Shown here: in pieces, positions 8,650 through 16,902 of the stretch
Layout of the letters: each line of letters opens with the position of its first letter
How positions within the stretch are numbered: the stretch's first letter is position 1
NCBI GenBank assembly: GCA_946542925.1
Contig: CAMNLA010000051.1
Location: 1-56,251, forward strand
Source of the DNA: UBA4363 sp002393965
GTDB taxonomy: Bacteria; Bacteroidota; Bacteroidia; Bacteroidales; Paludibacteraceae
Length of the DNA: 56,251 nucleotides
Direction of reading: 5' to 3'
The notes under the pieces: model-generated
Database searches by the model: none
What the model was told of the DNA's origin: nothing
The model's input: the letters and a program-made list of their open reading frames with translations, nothing else
Made by a program: the position numbers and the translations under genes

Positions 8650-9507
8650 ATGGGAAACAATCTGCTTAAAGGGAAAAGAGGAATCGTCTTCGGAGCCCTG
8701 AATGACAAATCCATAGCATGGAAAGTTGCTGAACGAGCCGTAGAGGAAGGGGCAACCATCACCCTGTCCAACACTCCGGTTGCAGTCCGCATGGGAACGA
8801 CCAATGAACTGGCAGAGAAGATACATGCTGAGGTGATAGCTGCCGACGCCACGAACGTAGAGGATCTGGAAAACGTCTTCAAGCGTTCGGTTGAGGTATT
8901 GGGCGGCAAGATAGACTTTGTCCTCCACAGTATCGGCATGTCGCCGAACGTACGTAAGAAGCGTCTGTATGACGACCTTGACTACAACTACTTCGATACG
9001 ACGCTGAATATCTCTGCCGTATCGTTCCATAAGATGTTGCAGGTGGCAAAGAAGCAGGATGCGATAGCCGAGTACGGTTCGGTCGTAGCGCTGACCTATA
9101 TGGCGGCACAACGTACGATGTTCGGCTATAATGACATGGCGGATGCCAAAGCCCTGTTGGAGAGCATCGCCAGAAGTTTCGGCTATATTTACGGTCGGGA
9201 GAAGAACGTGCGTGTCAATACGATATCGCAGTCGCCGACCATGACGACCGCAGGTGCCGGCATCAAAGGCATGGACAAGCTTTATGACTTCGCCAACCGC
9301 ATGTCACCGCTGGGCAATGCCAGTGCGGATGACTGTGCCAACTACTGCATCGTGATGTTCTCAGACCTGACCAAGAAAGTCACGATGCAGAACCTCTATC
9401 ATGACGGAGGATTCTCGAGCATGGGTATGTCGTTGCGTGCCATGAATACCTATCAGAAGGGTCTTGATGAATACAAGGACGAGAACGGAAACATCATCTA
9501 CGGATAA
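8650..9507 (+). CDS. fabI: Enoyl-[acyl-carrier-protein] reductase (NADH)
   Basis: 285 residues. FabI performs the last reduction of the fatty acid elongation cycle (trans-2-enoyl-ACP to acyl-ACP) in the cytoplasm. The N-terminal cofactor segment GALNDKSIAWKVA is the FabI-type variant of the SDR glycine motif. The catalytic pattern Tyr150, Tyr160 and Lys167 (Y-x6-K) lies in YMAAQRTMFGYNDMADAK. The substrate loop SQSPTMTTAGAGI is conserved. It is monocistronic: its own promoter is at 8598-8627 and a strong terminator follows at 9531. It is the only type II fatty-acid elongation enzyme in the window apart from the ACP and SDR of the 12.7 kb operon. Confidence 0.97.
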   Translation: MGNNLLKGKRGIVFGALNDKSIAWKVAERAVEEGATITLSNTPVAVRMGTTNELAEKIHAEVIAADATNVEDLENVFKRSVEVLGGKIDFVLHSIGMSPNVRKKRLYDDLDYNYFDTTLNISAVSFHKMLQVAKKQDAIAEYGSVVALTYMAAQRTMFGYNDMADAKALLESIARSFGYIYGREKNVRVNTISQSPTMTTAGAGIKGMDKLYDFANRMSPLGNASADDCANYCIVMFSDLTKKVTMQNLYHDGGFSSMGMSLRAMNTYQKGLDEYKDENGNIIYG

Positions 9508-9530
9508 GGAATTCAAGGAGACAGAATAAG

Positions 9531-9566
9531 AAAAAGGTTTGGGCGAATGGGTCCAAACCTTTTTTT
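9531..9566 (+). terminator. Rho-independent terminator after fabI
   Basis: Stem AAAAAGGTTTGG (9531-9542) pairs with CCAAACCTTTTT (9553-9564) around a 10-base loop and ends in a run of seven T. It also separates fabI from the convergent uvrB. Confidence 0.9.
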
Positions 9567-9592
9567 CATGGTATCAACAGGAATAAAAGTGA

Positions 9593-11611
9593 TTATTTGT
9601 CCTGAGAGATGCGATTGAGCCGTTCCTGGAGCCGTTGCATCTCGTCCCGCAGTTGTGCCGCCGTGATAAAATCGAGATCCTTGGCCGCTCCGAGCATGGC
9701 CTTTCGGGTCTTCTCGATCGTCTTGGAAAGCTGGTTTGCGTTCATGTATTGAACGACAGGGTCGGCGGCGATGGAGATGCGTTCGGGTTCGGAATAAGCA
9801 AGAGATTCCTTGCGGGTAAATACGGAAGGAGTCTGAACGGACTTGTTGAGAGGTTGCGGAGTGATATTGTGTTCGGCATTGTACCGCAACTGTTTCTCCC
9901 TTCGGCGGTTCGTCTCATCGATGGTCAGGCGCATGGACTCCGTAATGGTATCGGCATACATGATGACGGTACCTTCGACGTTACGTGCCGCTCTGCCGGC
10001 TGTCTGGGTCAGAGAGCGATGAGACCGAAGGAACCCCTCCTTGTCGGCATCGAGAATGGCGACGAGCGAAACTTCCGGAAGATCGAGTCCTTCGCGCAGG
10101 AGATTAACGCCAACGAGGACGTCGATCATACCTTTCCTGAGAGAATCAAGTATCTGTACCCGTTCCATCGTATCGACATCGCTATGGATATAGTTCACCC
10201 GTATGCCGTGGTCGAGCAGATAGGAAGTGAGTTCCTCCGCCATACGTTTGGTGAGAGTAGTAACGAGAGATCGTTGATTCTTCTCCCTTCGTTGTTCGAT
10301 CTCCTCCATGAGGTCATCGATCTGGTTGAGGGAAGGCCGAACATCGATAATGGGGTCGAGCAGACCCGTCGGTCGGATAACCTGTTCGACGAACTCGCCA
10401 CCGGTTTTCTGCAATTCATAGTCGGCCGGTGTTGCGGAAACATAGATGGTCTGAGGTTGCAGTTCGGTAAACTCCTCGAACTTCAGTGGTCGGTTGTCGG
10501 CAGCGGCGGGGAGTCGGAACCCGTATTCAATGAGATTCGCCTTGCGAGACTTGTCGCCTCCGTACATGGCTTGAATCTGCGGTACGGTTACATGGGACTC
10601 GTCAATGACCAGCAGGAAATCCTTCGGGAAATAGTCGAGCAGGCAGAAAGGGCGAGACCCCGGCGGTCGTCCGTCGAAATAGCGAGAGTAGTTCTCAATA
10701 CCCTGACAATAACCGAGTTCGAGAATCATCTCGATATCGTAGTTGACGCGTTCGGTCAGGCGCTTGGCTTCGAAAGATCGTCCTTCGCTTTCAAACTCAT
10801 CGACACGAAGACGGAGGTCGTTCCGGATGTTGTCGATAGCCATCCGTACACCCTCCTTGCTGGTTACGAAGATAGAAGCGGGGTAGATGTGGAATTCGTC
10901 GAAAGAGTCTATTTCGCTGCCGGAAACAGGTTCGATGGTCAGGAGTTCGTCGATCTCGTCGCCCCAAAAGACGACGCGCAGTGCGAAATCCTCGTTAGCG
11001 AGAAAGATGTCCACCGTATCACCCTTGACGCGGAAATTACCTCGGTTGAGTTCTATCTCGTTACGGACATACTGAGCGTTGACGAGATCAAGGAGAAAGG
11101 TGTCGCGGACGTAGTGTGCGCCTTTCTTCAGAGAAATAAGATTGGCATCGAACGAATCGGGGTTTCCCATGCCGTAGATACAGGACACAGAGCTGACGAC
11201 CACCACGTCCCGTCGTCCGGAAAGCAGAGAAGAAACGGTGGAGAGTCTGAGTTTGTCAATCTCGTCGTTGATGGCGAGGTCCTTCTCGATATAGGTATCG
11301 GTGGAGGGGATATAGGCTTCTGGCTGGTAATAGTCGTAGTAGGAGACAAAATACTCGACCTTGTTGTTCGGAAAGAACCCCTTGAACTCGCTGTAGAGTT
11401 GTGCAGCGAGCGTCTTGTTGTGTGAGAGAATCAGAGTAGGGCGTTGCAGATGTTGAATGACATTGGCAATGGTGAATGTCTTGCCGGAGCCTGTCACGCC
11501 CAGAAGTACCTCGGCCTGGTGTCCGTTCCGAAGATCACGGACCAATTGATCGATGGCTTCAGGCTGGTCGCCGGTAGGTCTGTAGGAAGATGTCAGGTCG
11601 AACTTGTTCAT
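9593..11611 (-). CDS. uvrB: UvrABC excinuclease subunit B
   Basis: 672 residues from ATG 11609-11611, the standard UvrB length. Walker A GVTGSGKT is at residues 38-45. The YYDYYQPEAYIP beta-hairpin inserts between DNA strands, a VIDESH helicase box and GRAARN motif VI follow, and the C-terminal UVR motif LRDEMQRLQERL binds UvrC. UvrB verifies damage delivered by UvrA in nucleotide excision repair. The frame is open further upstream, but a -7-like box at 11675-11682 and the standard N-terminus MNKFDLTSSYRPTGDQPEAI fix the start. A long open frame on the opposite strand (9635-11425) is a coding shadow. Confidence 0.98.
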   Translation of the reverse strand: MNKFDLTSSYRPTGDQPEAIDQLVRDLRNGHQAEVLLGVTGSGKTFTIANVIQHLQRPTLILSHNKTLAAQLYSEFKGFFPNNKVEYFVSYYDYYQPEAYIPSTDTYIEKDLAINDEIDKLRLSTVSSLLSGRRDVVVVSSVSCIYGMGNPDSFDANLISLKKGAHYVRDTFLLDLVNAQYVRNEIELNRGNFRVKGDTVDIFLANEDFALRVVFWGDEIDELLTIEPVSGSEIDSFDEFHIYPASIFVTSKEGVRMAIDNIRNDLRLRVDEFESEGRSFEAKRLTERVNYDIEMILELGYCQGIENYSRYFDGRPPGSRPFCLLDYFPKDFLLVIDESHVTVPQIQAMYGGDKSRKANLIEYGFRLPAAADNRPLKFEEFTELQPQTIYVSATPADYELQKTGGEFVEQVIRPTGLLDPIIDVRPSLNQIDDLMEEIEQRREKNQRSLVTTLTKRMAEELTSYLLDHGIRVNYIHSDVDTMERVQILDSLRKGMIDVLVGVNLLREGLDLPEVSLVAILDADKEGFLRSHRSLTQTAGRAARNVEGTVIMYADTITESMRLTIDETNRRREKQLRYNAEHNITPQPLNKSVQTPSVFTRKESLAYSEPERISIAADPVVQYMNANQLSKTIEKTRKAMLGAAKDLDFITAAQLRDEMQRLQERLNRISQDK

Positions 11612-11661
11612 GGTCAGAACTATTGTCTGCTGAAAAAAAAGTGGGGGGGGTATATGTGTCG

Positions 11662-11682
11662 GTGCAAATGCACGCAAAAATA
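11662..11682 (-). promoter_or_regulatory. uvrB promoter with overlapping near-palindrome
   Basis: On the minus strand TATTTTTG (11675-11682) matches TAnnTTTG. Directly downstream, where transcription should begin, lies GTGCAAATGCAC (11662-11673), two GTGCA arms around AA. This is an operator-like position; no regulator is identified. The leader then contains a run of eight C (G on plus, 11643-11650). Confidence 0.45.
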
Positions 11683-11758
11683 AAAAAAGATACGTCAAGA
11701 CAGCAGAAATGAGCGAAAAAAGAAAGGCGGATACACAGAGAAGAAGGGATTTTTTACG

Positions 11759-11766
11759 TTACTTTG
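11759..11766 (+). promoter_or_regulatory. Weak -7-like box for the barrel protein gene
   Basis: TTACTTTG followed by C differs from TAnnTTTG at one base. It lies 38 bases before the ATG at 11805. No good -33 box. Confidence 0.35.
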
Positions 11767-11804
11767 CATTCGAAAAAAAGAAACCAAACAAATAATCAAC
11801 AGAT

Positions 11805-12575
11805 ATGAAGAAAACATTTATCGGCATCGTTGCAGCAATCATGCTGTCAAGCGGTGTGGCAAACGCAGCGGACGAGGAGCGTTTCACGTTTGGCCTGGAG
11901 GTAGCGCCATCGGTATCGTGGCTGACGAACGGTGGACATAAAAACGTAGAGAGTGACGGAGCGAAATTCAAATTTGCCGGAGGTCTTGTTGCCTATTACA
12001 ACTTCGGTGCTGATAACAAATATGCCGTATTCTCCGGCATCAACTACAACGGGTACGGCGGTCAGATGAAAGGAGATATTCTGAACTCCAACAATGGCAA
12101 GATAGGCACCACACAGGTAGAATATGACTTTCAGGAATTGGAAATCCCCCTGGGTTTGCGATTCCGAACAGGGTCAGTCGGTCCGGTCCGATTCACAGCG
12201 CATGCCAATCTGGGATTGGGAATCGTCACGACGGGTCATGCTGAGGGTCATTCGATAGCTGAGAATTCAACAGACGGTTCGCTTGTCGGGACATTCTATG
12301 ACGGCAAGCCATCCAATTACGGCCCTGCCCGCCTGCGCGGGACATTCGGTCTTGCGTTAGGTGCAGAGTATGACGTGGATGCTGCTATTATCACGGCCAA
12401 GATACGATGGAGAGGAGGTTTGACGAATACCTATTTCCACAAGAACGGTCTGACACCAGTCCGCACGCTTGACCTGAGTGACGAACTATATGATCAGTGT
12501 CATGGAAATTACTATTCCAACCGTCTTCACATGCGTGCGCACAGTATTGACTTCGTAGTAGGAGTGTTGTTCTAA
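11805..12575 (+). CDS. Outer-membrane beta-barrel protein
   Basis: 256 residues. MKKTFIGIVAAIMLSSGVANAAD is a signal peptide. The mature chain alternates polar and aromatic residues in short strands (FTFGLEVAPSVSW, YAVFSGINYNGYG, VEYDFQELEIPLGLRF, VRFTAHANLGLGI) and ends in phenylalanine (IDFVVGVLF), as outer-membrane barrels do. The pattern fits the Bacteroidota PorT-like / OMP_b-brl families, with about eight to ten strands. Ligand and role are unknown. It is monocistronic, bounded by a weak promoter and a strong terminator at 12601. Confidence 0.85.
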   Translation: MKKTFIGIVAAIMLSSGVANAADEERFTFGLEVAPSVSWLTNGGHKNVESDGAKFKFAGGLVAYYNFGADNKYAVFSGINYNGYGGQMKGDILNSNNGKIGTTQVEYDFQELEIPLGLRFRTGSVGPVRFTAHANLGLGIVTTGHAEGHSIAENSTDGSLVGTFYDGKPSNYGPARLRGTFGLALGAEYDVDAAIITAKIRWRGGLTNTYFHKNGLTPVRTLDLSDELYDQCHGNYYSNRLHMRAHSIDFVVGVLF

Positions 12576-12600
12576 ACAGACAAGACAACACCTTAAGTTG

Positions 12601-12641
12601 AACAAAGACCGGCTCTCAATAAAGAGCCGGTCTTTGTTTTT
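12601..12641 (+). terminator. Strong terminator after the barrel gene
   Basis: AACAAAGACCGGCTCT (12601-12616) pairs perfectly with AGAGCCGGTCTTTGTT (12623-12638) around a six-base loop, followed by T. The -33 box of the next operon lies inside its 3 prime arm. Confidence 0.95.
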
Positions 12642-12663
12642 GGATATTTCTTTTGTATATTTG
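12633..12663 (+). promoter_or_regulatory. Promoter of the ACP-transketolase-lux operon
   Basis: TTTG at 12633-12636, a 19-base spacer and TATATTTG at 12656-12663 give a near-perfect Bacteroidota promoter. It overlaps the preceding terminator and puts transcription about 25-30 bases before the ACP start at 12697. No other promoter is obvious within the operon to 20876. Confidence 0.75.
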
Positions 12664-12696
12664 CGTTAATAAGAATTGCTAAAAACATACAATTAC

Positions 12697-12933
12697 ATGG
12701 CAAATATTGAAAAATACAATCAGGCGTTTATCGAAACGCTGGAGGTGACTGAAGATAAACTGGCCACGTTGAAATATCATGACGTGGAAGCATGGGATTC
12801 GGTGGGGCACATGACGCTGATGGCTGCATTGGAGGATGCTTTTGACATCATGATGGAAACGGAAGATATTGTTGATTTCTCTTCGTATGAAAAGGGAAAG
12901 GAAATCCTGAAGAAATATGGAGTGGATCTCTGA
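12697..12933 (+). CDS. Acyl carrier protein
   Basis: 78 residues from ATG 12697, an acidic four-helix protein. Ser35 in WDSVGHMTLMAALED is the expected phosphopantetheine attachment site at the start of helix II. ACPs carry acyl groups as thioesters. The upstream in-frame TTG at 12676 is rejected because the ATG gives a standard N-terminus. It is the first gene of a nine-gene operon without any ketosynthase, so it is more likely a dedicated carrier for activation or reduction than part of general fatty acid synthesis. The next gene may overlap its end by 17 bases. Confidence 0.9.
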   Translation: MANIEKYNQAFIETLEVTEDKLATLKYHDVEAWDSVGHMTLMAALEDAFDIMMETEDIVDFSSYEKGKEILKKYGVDL

Positions 12934-13681
12934 GAGAAGACCGGCAGAAGGCGAGCGTACAATGGTGATATCCGGGTGTAACCGAGGTATCGGAAGAGCT
13001 ATTGTAGAGAAGTTTATCGGAGAGAGGTATCATGTCATAGCCTGTGTACGAGAAGCGGATGATGTTTTTCGTGGCTGGTTGTCAGAGTTATCGCAAAGGG
13101 AGAATGTGGGGTGTGCGATCTGCCAGTTGGATTTATCCTCTGAGGAATCGATCAGCAAAGCCGTGAAAGACATTGTCAGCAGTAAAGTCAAATTGGATGT
13201 GCTGATCAACAATGCCGGTGTGGTGACAAAAGGGTTGTTGCAGATGACATCGATTCAATCAATCAAGGATACGTTTCAGGTTAATTTTTTCGGTCATGTA
13301 CAGTTAACGCAGGGGCTCATACGGATGTTTATCCGTCAGAAGGGAGGAGTCATACTGAACATGTGTTCCGTTGGCGGAATGGATGCATACCCAGCCTATG
13401 TCAGCTACGGATGCAGCAAGGCGGCGATGATCTATTTCACAAAGACTATGTCGCAGGAGTTGGCTCCGTATGGGGTGCGTGTGAATGGCATTGCTCCATC
13501 CATGACGGACACACGAATGCGTGAGCAGATGGGAGAAGAGGCGAATGAGGAGATACTACGAAGAACAGCCATGAAACGAGTAGCAGAACCGTCGGAAGTG
13601 GCGAATCTCGCCTATTATCTGGCATCGAGTGAGTCGTCGTTCATTACAGGACAGATAGTCCGAATAGATGGAGGAATGTAA
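12917..13681 (+). CDS. Short-chain dehydrogenase/reductase, FabG-like
   Basis: 254 residues, or 239 if translation starts at the second Met (ATG 12962). SGCNRGIGRAI is the NAD(P)-binding TGxxxGIG motif. INNAG follows, then SVGGMDAYPAYVSYGCSKAAM with the Ser-Tyr-x3-Lys catalytic set. The C-terminal SSESSFITGQIVRIDGGM is the usual FabG/SDR ending. It reduces a carbonyl or oxidises an alcohol. In this operon I infer that it acts on a keto intermediate on the ACP or on an acyloin from the transketolase. The longer start overlaps the ACP gene by 17 bases, consistent with translational coupling. Confidence 0.92.
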   Translation: MEWISERRPAEGERTMVISGCNRGIGRAIVEKFIGERYHVIACVREADDVFRGWLSELSQRENVGCAICQLDLSSEESISKAVKDIVSSKVKLDVLINNAGVVTKGLLQMTSIQSIKDTFQVNFFGHVQLTQGLIRMFIRQKGGVILNMCSVGGMDAYPAYVSYGCSKAAMIYFTKTMSQELAPYGVRVNGIAPSMTDTRMREQMGEEANEEILRRTAMKRVAEPSEVANLAYYLASSESSFITGQIVRIDGGM

Positions 13682-13684
13682 GTT

Positions 13685-14521
13685 ATGAAAAAGGATCTGA
13701 AGAAATTGGCATTGGAGCTGAAACAGATGATTATCGAAGCCGCTCATGATGCCGGAAATCAAGGTGTTCATATTGGCGGTGCATTATCCATGACGGATAT
13801 TATGGCAGTGTTGTATGGCGAACTGATGAACTATGACATTCAGAATCCATCAGACAAGAATCGAGACCGTCTGGTTCTGAGTAAGGGTCATGATGCTCTT
13901 GGTCTTTATGTGGCCTTGTGTGCATCGGGATTTTTCTCAAAGGAAGAATTAAAATCAAATTATCTTCAGGACGAAGGATTCCTTCCGACCCATCCAGTGA
14001 AGAACATCGAAAAAGGCATCGAATGCTCAACGGGCAGTCTCGGTCAGGGATTGGCTTATGGAATAGGGTTGGCCATAGCAGCGAAAAAGCAAGGTCGAAA
14101 ATCCAGAGTATTTGTGGTCATGGGGGACGGAGAATGTGATGAAGGAAGTTGTTGGGAGGGTTTTACGTCCGCGGTTCATTATGGTCTCGATAATCTATTG
14201 TTATATATAGACTTAAATGGTCTGCAGAGTGACGGTGCGACTTCGGAAATCATGCCCATCCGGATTGCGGCAGCATTGGATGCAATAGGGTGGAACGTAA
14301 TGGAGGCAGATGGGCATGATGTAGATGACCTCCTGTCGAAATCGAAGAAAGCCATGCAGGAATCAGGACGTCCGTCGGTAATCATTGCCAAAACGGTGAA
14401 AGGAAAAGGCGTTTCGTTTATGGAAAACGATAATTCGTGGCATCATGGCCATATGAATGAAACGCAATATGAACAAGCGAAAAAGGAATTAGCGGAAGGA
14501 GGACACGATGGAAATCAATAG
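13685..14521 (+). CDS. Transketolase, N-terminal (ThDP-binding) subunit
   Basis: 278 residues, half the length of a full transketolase, and paired with the next gene. KGHD is at residues 67-70. The ThDP motif GDGE (147-150) is followed by the conserved WEGF, AVHYGLDNLLLYID and Asn178, as in transketolase N-terminal domains. It binds the pyrophosphate and magnesium of thiamine diphosphate. Two-subunit transketolases occur in archaea and in biosynthetic clusters. The position between an SDR and an acyl-activating enzyme argues for a specialised C2 transfer rather than the pentose phosphate pathway. It starts 3 bases after the SDR stop and overlaps the next gene by 14 bases. Confidence 0.93.
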   Translation: MKKDLKKLALELKQMIIEAAHDAGNQGVHIGGALSMTDIMAVLYGELMNYDIQNPSDKNRDRLVLSKGHDALGLYVALCASGFFSKEELKSNYLQDEGFLPTHPVKNIEKGIECSTGSLGQGLAYGIGLAIAAKKQGRKSRVFVVMGDGECDEGSCWEGFTSAVHYGLDNLLLYIDLNGLQSDGATSEIMPIRIAAALDAIGWNVMEADGHDVDDLLSKSKKAMQESGRPSVIIAKTVKGKGVSFMENDNSWHHGHMNETQYEQAKKELAEGGHDGNQ

Positions 14522-15473
14522 AGTAAATGTCCGAACATGGTCCATGTTAGGAGAGCGTCGAACTTTTGGTTTGGCCTTGGACAGTTATGCAGAGGAAATG
14601 GACCGGCTTTTCGTCATGTCAGGCGATTTATTATCGTCATCGGGGTTAGACCGTTTTGTGCGGAACTATCCAGAAAAATTCCTATCGGCAGGAATTGAAG
14701 AGCAAAACATGGTAGGAATTGCATCCGGAATGGCTGCAGATGGGTATAAAGTTTTTGTATCCTCGTTTTCGCCATTTATCACAGGAAGAGCCTATGATCA
14801 GATCCGCATGCATTTAGGTTATATGCATCATGATGTCAAACTGGTTGGCTTGGCCGCAGGCATCGGTGTCGGGATACAGGGAAACTCGCATTATGGTCTG
14901 GATGACGTAGCCTTGATGAGAGCCATTCCAGGAATGATGATTGTATCGCCGTCGGACGGTGCTGAAGTTGTCAAGGCAGTCAAGGCTCTCTATGACTATG
15001 ATGGGCCAGCGTATTTACGGCTGGTAGGAGAGCAGGGATGTCCTATCGTGAACAAAGAAGACTATGGCTTTCAATTAGGAAAAGCCATCACGTTGCGCGA
15101 CGGTGAAGACGTAACAATCTTTTCGGCCGGAACGATGGTGTATCAATCATTGCAGGCTGCGAAATTGCTCGAAGAAGCGAACATAAGTGTAAAGGTCGTA
15201 AATATGCATACTATCAAACCTATCGACGTCGAAGCCATTCGGGCATCCTATGGTTCCAAACTGCTGGTTGCCATAGAAGAAGGAAGCGTGGTAGGAGGTT
15301 TGGGCAGTGCAGTCGCAGAAACCGTCGCCATGGACGAAGAGGCTCCACGCCTGATGATAATGGGTGTGCCAGATTGTTTTCCGAAGGCGGCTTCCTACAA
15401 GCATATGTTGGATGCCTTAGGTCTTGATGCCGCACATATTGCGGAGAAGATAAAACAATCTGTCCTGAAATGA
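14508..15473 (+). CDS. Transketolase, C-terminal (pyrimidine-binding) subunit
   Basis: 321 residues with a transketolase pyrimidine domain and C-terminal domain. SAGIEEQNMVGIASGMA holds the glutamate (Glu65) that activates the thiazolium ring. SFSPFITGRAYDQIR and the GIQGNSHYGLDDVALMRAIPGM loop are typical of the transketolase/DXS family. The C-terminal domain begins near DVTIFSAGTMVYQSL. Together with the preceding subunit it would form the alpha2beta2 enzyme. Donor and acceptor are unknown. Frame overlap with the upstream subunit suggests coupled, equimolar translation. Confidence 0.93.
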   Translation: MEINRVNVRTWSMLGERRTFGLALDSYAEEMDRLFVMSGDLLSSSGLDRFVRNYPEKFLSAGIEEQNMVGIASGMAADGYKVFVSSFSPFITGRAYDQIRMHLGYMHHDVKLVGLAAGIGVGIQGNSHYGLDDVALMRAIPGMMIVSPSDGAEVVKAVKALYDYDGPAYLRLVGEQGCPIVNKEDYGFQLGKAITLRDGEDVTIFSAGTMVYQSLQAAKLLEEANISVKVVNMHTIKPIDVEAIRASYGSKLLVAIEEGSVVGGLGSAVAETVAMDEEAPRLMIMGVPDCFPKAASYKHMLDALGLDAAHIAEKIKQSVLK

Positions 15474-15474
15474 T

Positions 15475-16902
15475 ATGCTGTTCGATTTAGAGAAATACGG
15501 GAAACGGATTGCCCTTATCTCTGAAAGTGGTAAGAGAATGTCGTATTTGTCCTTATACAAAGACGGACAAATGATACTCTCATCCATCAAAAACAACGAG
15601 GCGGTCTGGACTCGTCCTTTAGTGTTCTGTCTGTGTAAGAATACAATCGGGTCGGTTGTGGGTTATGTCGCCCTGATGAACGGGGGAGTACCCACTCTTC
15701 TGCTTGATGCCTCAAAACCTTATGAGGTCCTGAAAAAACTGATTGATATCTATCGGCCCTCATACTTGTGGCTACCGGCAGATAAAACAGACGAATATAA
15801 AAGTCACGGCAGCGTAGTCTGTGCGTACGAGGATTATTCTTTGCTTGCTACAGATACGGAAGTCTATCCTATACATCCAGACGTATTGCTGCTTCTGACG
15901 ACATCTGGTTCGACGGGTAGTCCGAAACTAGTGAAAATATCGGAAAGAAATCTAAGTTCGAATGCTATATCCATTGCAGAATATCTGGAAATAGACGATT
16001 CTGAGCGTCCGATTACTTCACTGCCGATGCATTACAGCTTTGGGATGTCGGTATTAAATAGTCATCTCATAAAAGGGGCAACCATACTCTTGACAGAGAA
16101 GTCCATCCTGCAACGCGAGTTCTGGCAGTTTCTGGAGAAAGAAAAAGCGACGTCGATGTCCGGAGTTCCCTATACCTATGAGATGCTGAAACGACTTCGT
16201 TTTTCCAATATGGATCTACCATGGTTGAAAACTCTGATACAAGCAGGAGGGAAGTTGAGTCCAGACCTTGTACTGGAATATGTTGAGTCAGCGCATAAAA
16301 AGGGACGTCGATTCATTGTCATGTACGGACAGACGGAGGCATCTCCGAGAATGAGCTATCTGCCATTTGACCATGCGAAGGAAAAATGTTCATCCATCGG
16401 GATTGCGATACCTGGCGGACGTTTTGCACTTCAAGACGTTCATGGAAACCCAATAGAGGCATCAGAGGAGGAAGGAGAATTGGTCTATGAGGGACCGAAT
16501 GTGTGTCTAGGCTATGCACATGACATGTCGGATCTGGCAAAGGGAGATGAAATGAGAGGAGTGCTTCATACCGGTGACATCGCCAAAAGAGATGGGGACG
16601 GTTACTATTACATTACCGGAAGAATGAAACGGTTTGTGAAAATATGGGGAAATAGGTGTAATCTTGATTCTCTGGAGCAAATGGTGAAAAGCATCACACT
16701 GGACTGCGCATGTGTGGGTGTAGATGACCGGATAACGGTATTTGTAATCAAAGAAGGTCTGGAAGAGCAAATAAAAGACATGTTGAGTGAGAGAACAGGA
16801 CTTAACAAACGTGCATTTTCGGTAGTGACAATTGAAAATATCCCTAAAAACACATCAGGGAAGGTACAGTATCAGGAATTGCAGAAAAGAATAGAGATAT
16901 GA
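15475..16902 (+). CDS. AMP-forming acyl-activating enzyme (ANL superfamily)
   Basis: 475 residues. P-loop TSGSTGSPK at 143-151, adenine motif YGQTEA at 284-289, HTGDIAKRDGDGYY at 364-377, GRMKRF hinge at 381-386 and the catalytic C-terminal Lys462 in PKNTSGKVQY are all present. It activates a carboxylic acid as acyl-AMP and passes it to CoA or, given the operon, perhaps to the ACP at 12697. It is shorter than long-chain acyl-CoA synthetases and close in size to acyl-ACP ligases and adenylation domains. It begins one base after the transketolase stop and overlaps luxE by four bases (ATGA). The substrate cannot be read. Confidence 0.93.
   Translation: MLFDLEKYGKRIALISESGKRMSYLSLYKDGQMILSSIKNNEAVWTRPLVFCLCKNTIGSVVGYVALMNGGVPTLLLDASKPYEVLKKLIDIYRPSYLWLPADKTDEYKSHGSVVCAYEDYSLLATDTEVYPIHPDVLLLLTTSGSTGSPKLVKISERNLSSNAISIAEYLEIDDSERPITSLPMHYSFGMSVLNSHLIKGATILLTEKSILQREFWQFLEKEKATSMSGVPYTYEMLKRLRFSNMDLPWLKTLIQAGGKLSPDLVLEYVESAHKKGRRFIVMYGQTEASPRMSYLPFDHAKEKCSSIGIAIPGGRFALQDVHGNPIEASEEEGELVYEGPNVCLGYAHDMSDLAKGDEMRGVLHTGDIAKRDGDGYYYITGRMKRFVKIWGNRCNLDSLEQMVKSITLDCACVGVDDRITVFVIKEGLEEQIKDMLSERTGLNKRAFSVVTIENIPKNTSGKVQYQELQKRIEI

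Noticed and set aside
9635..11425. 596-codon open frame on the plus strand opposite uvrB
   Set aside because: It lies wholly within uvrB, encodes no recognisable domains and exists because GC-rich codons leave few antisense stops. uvrB on the other strand is complete.
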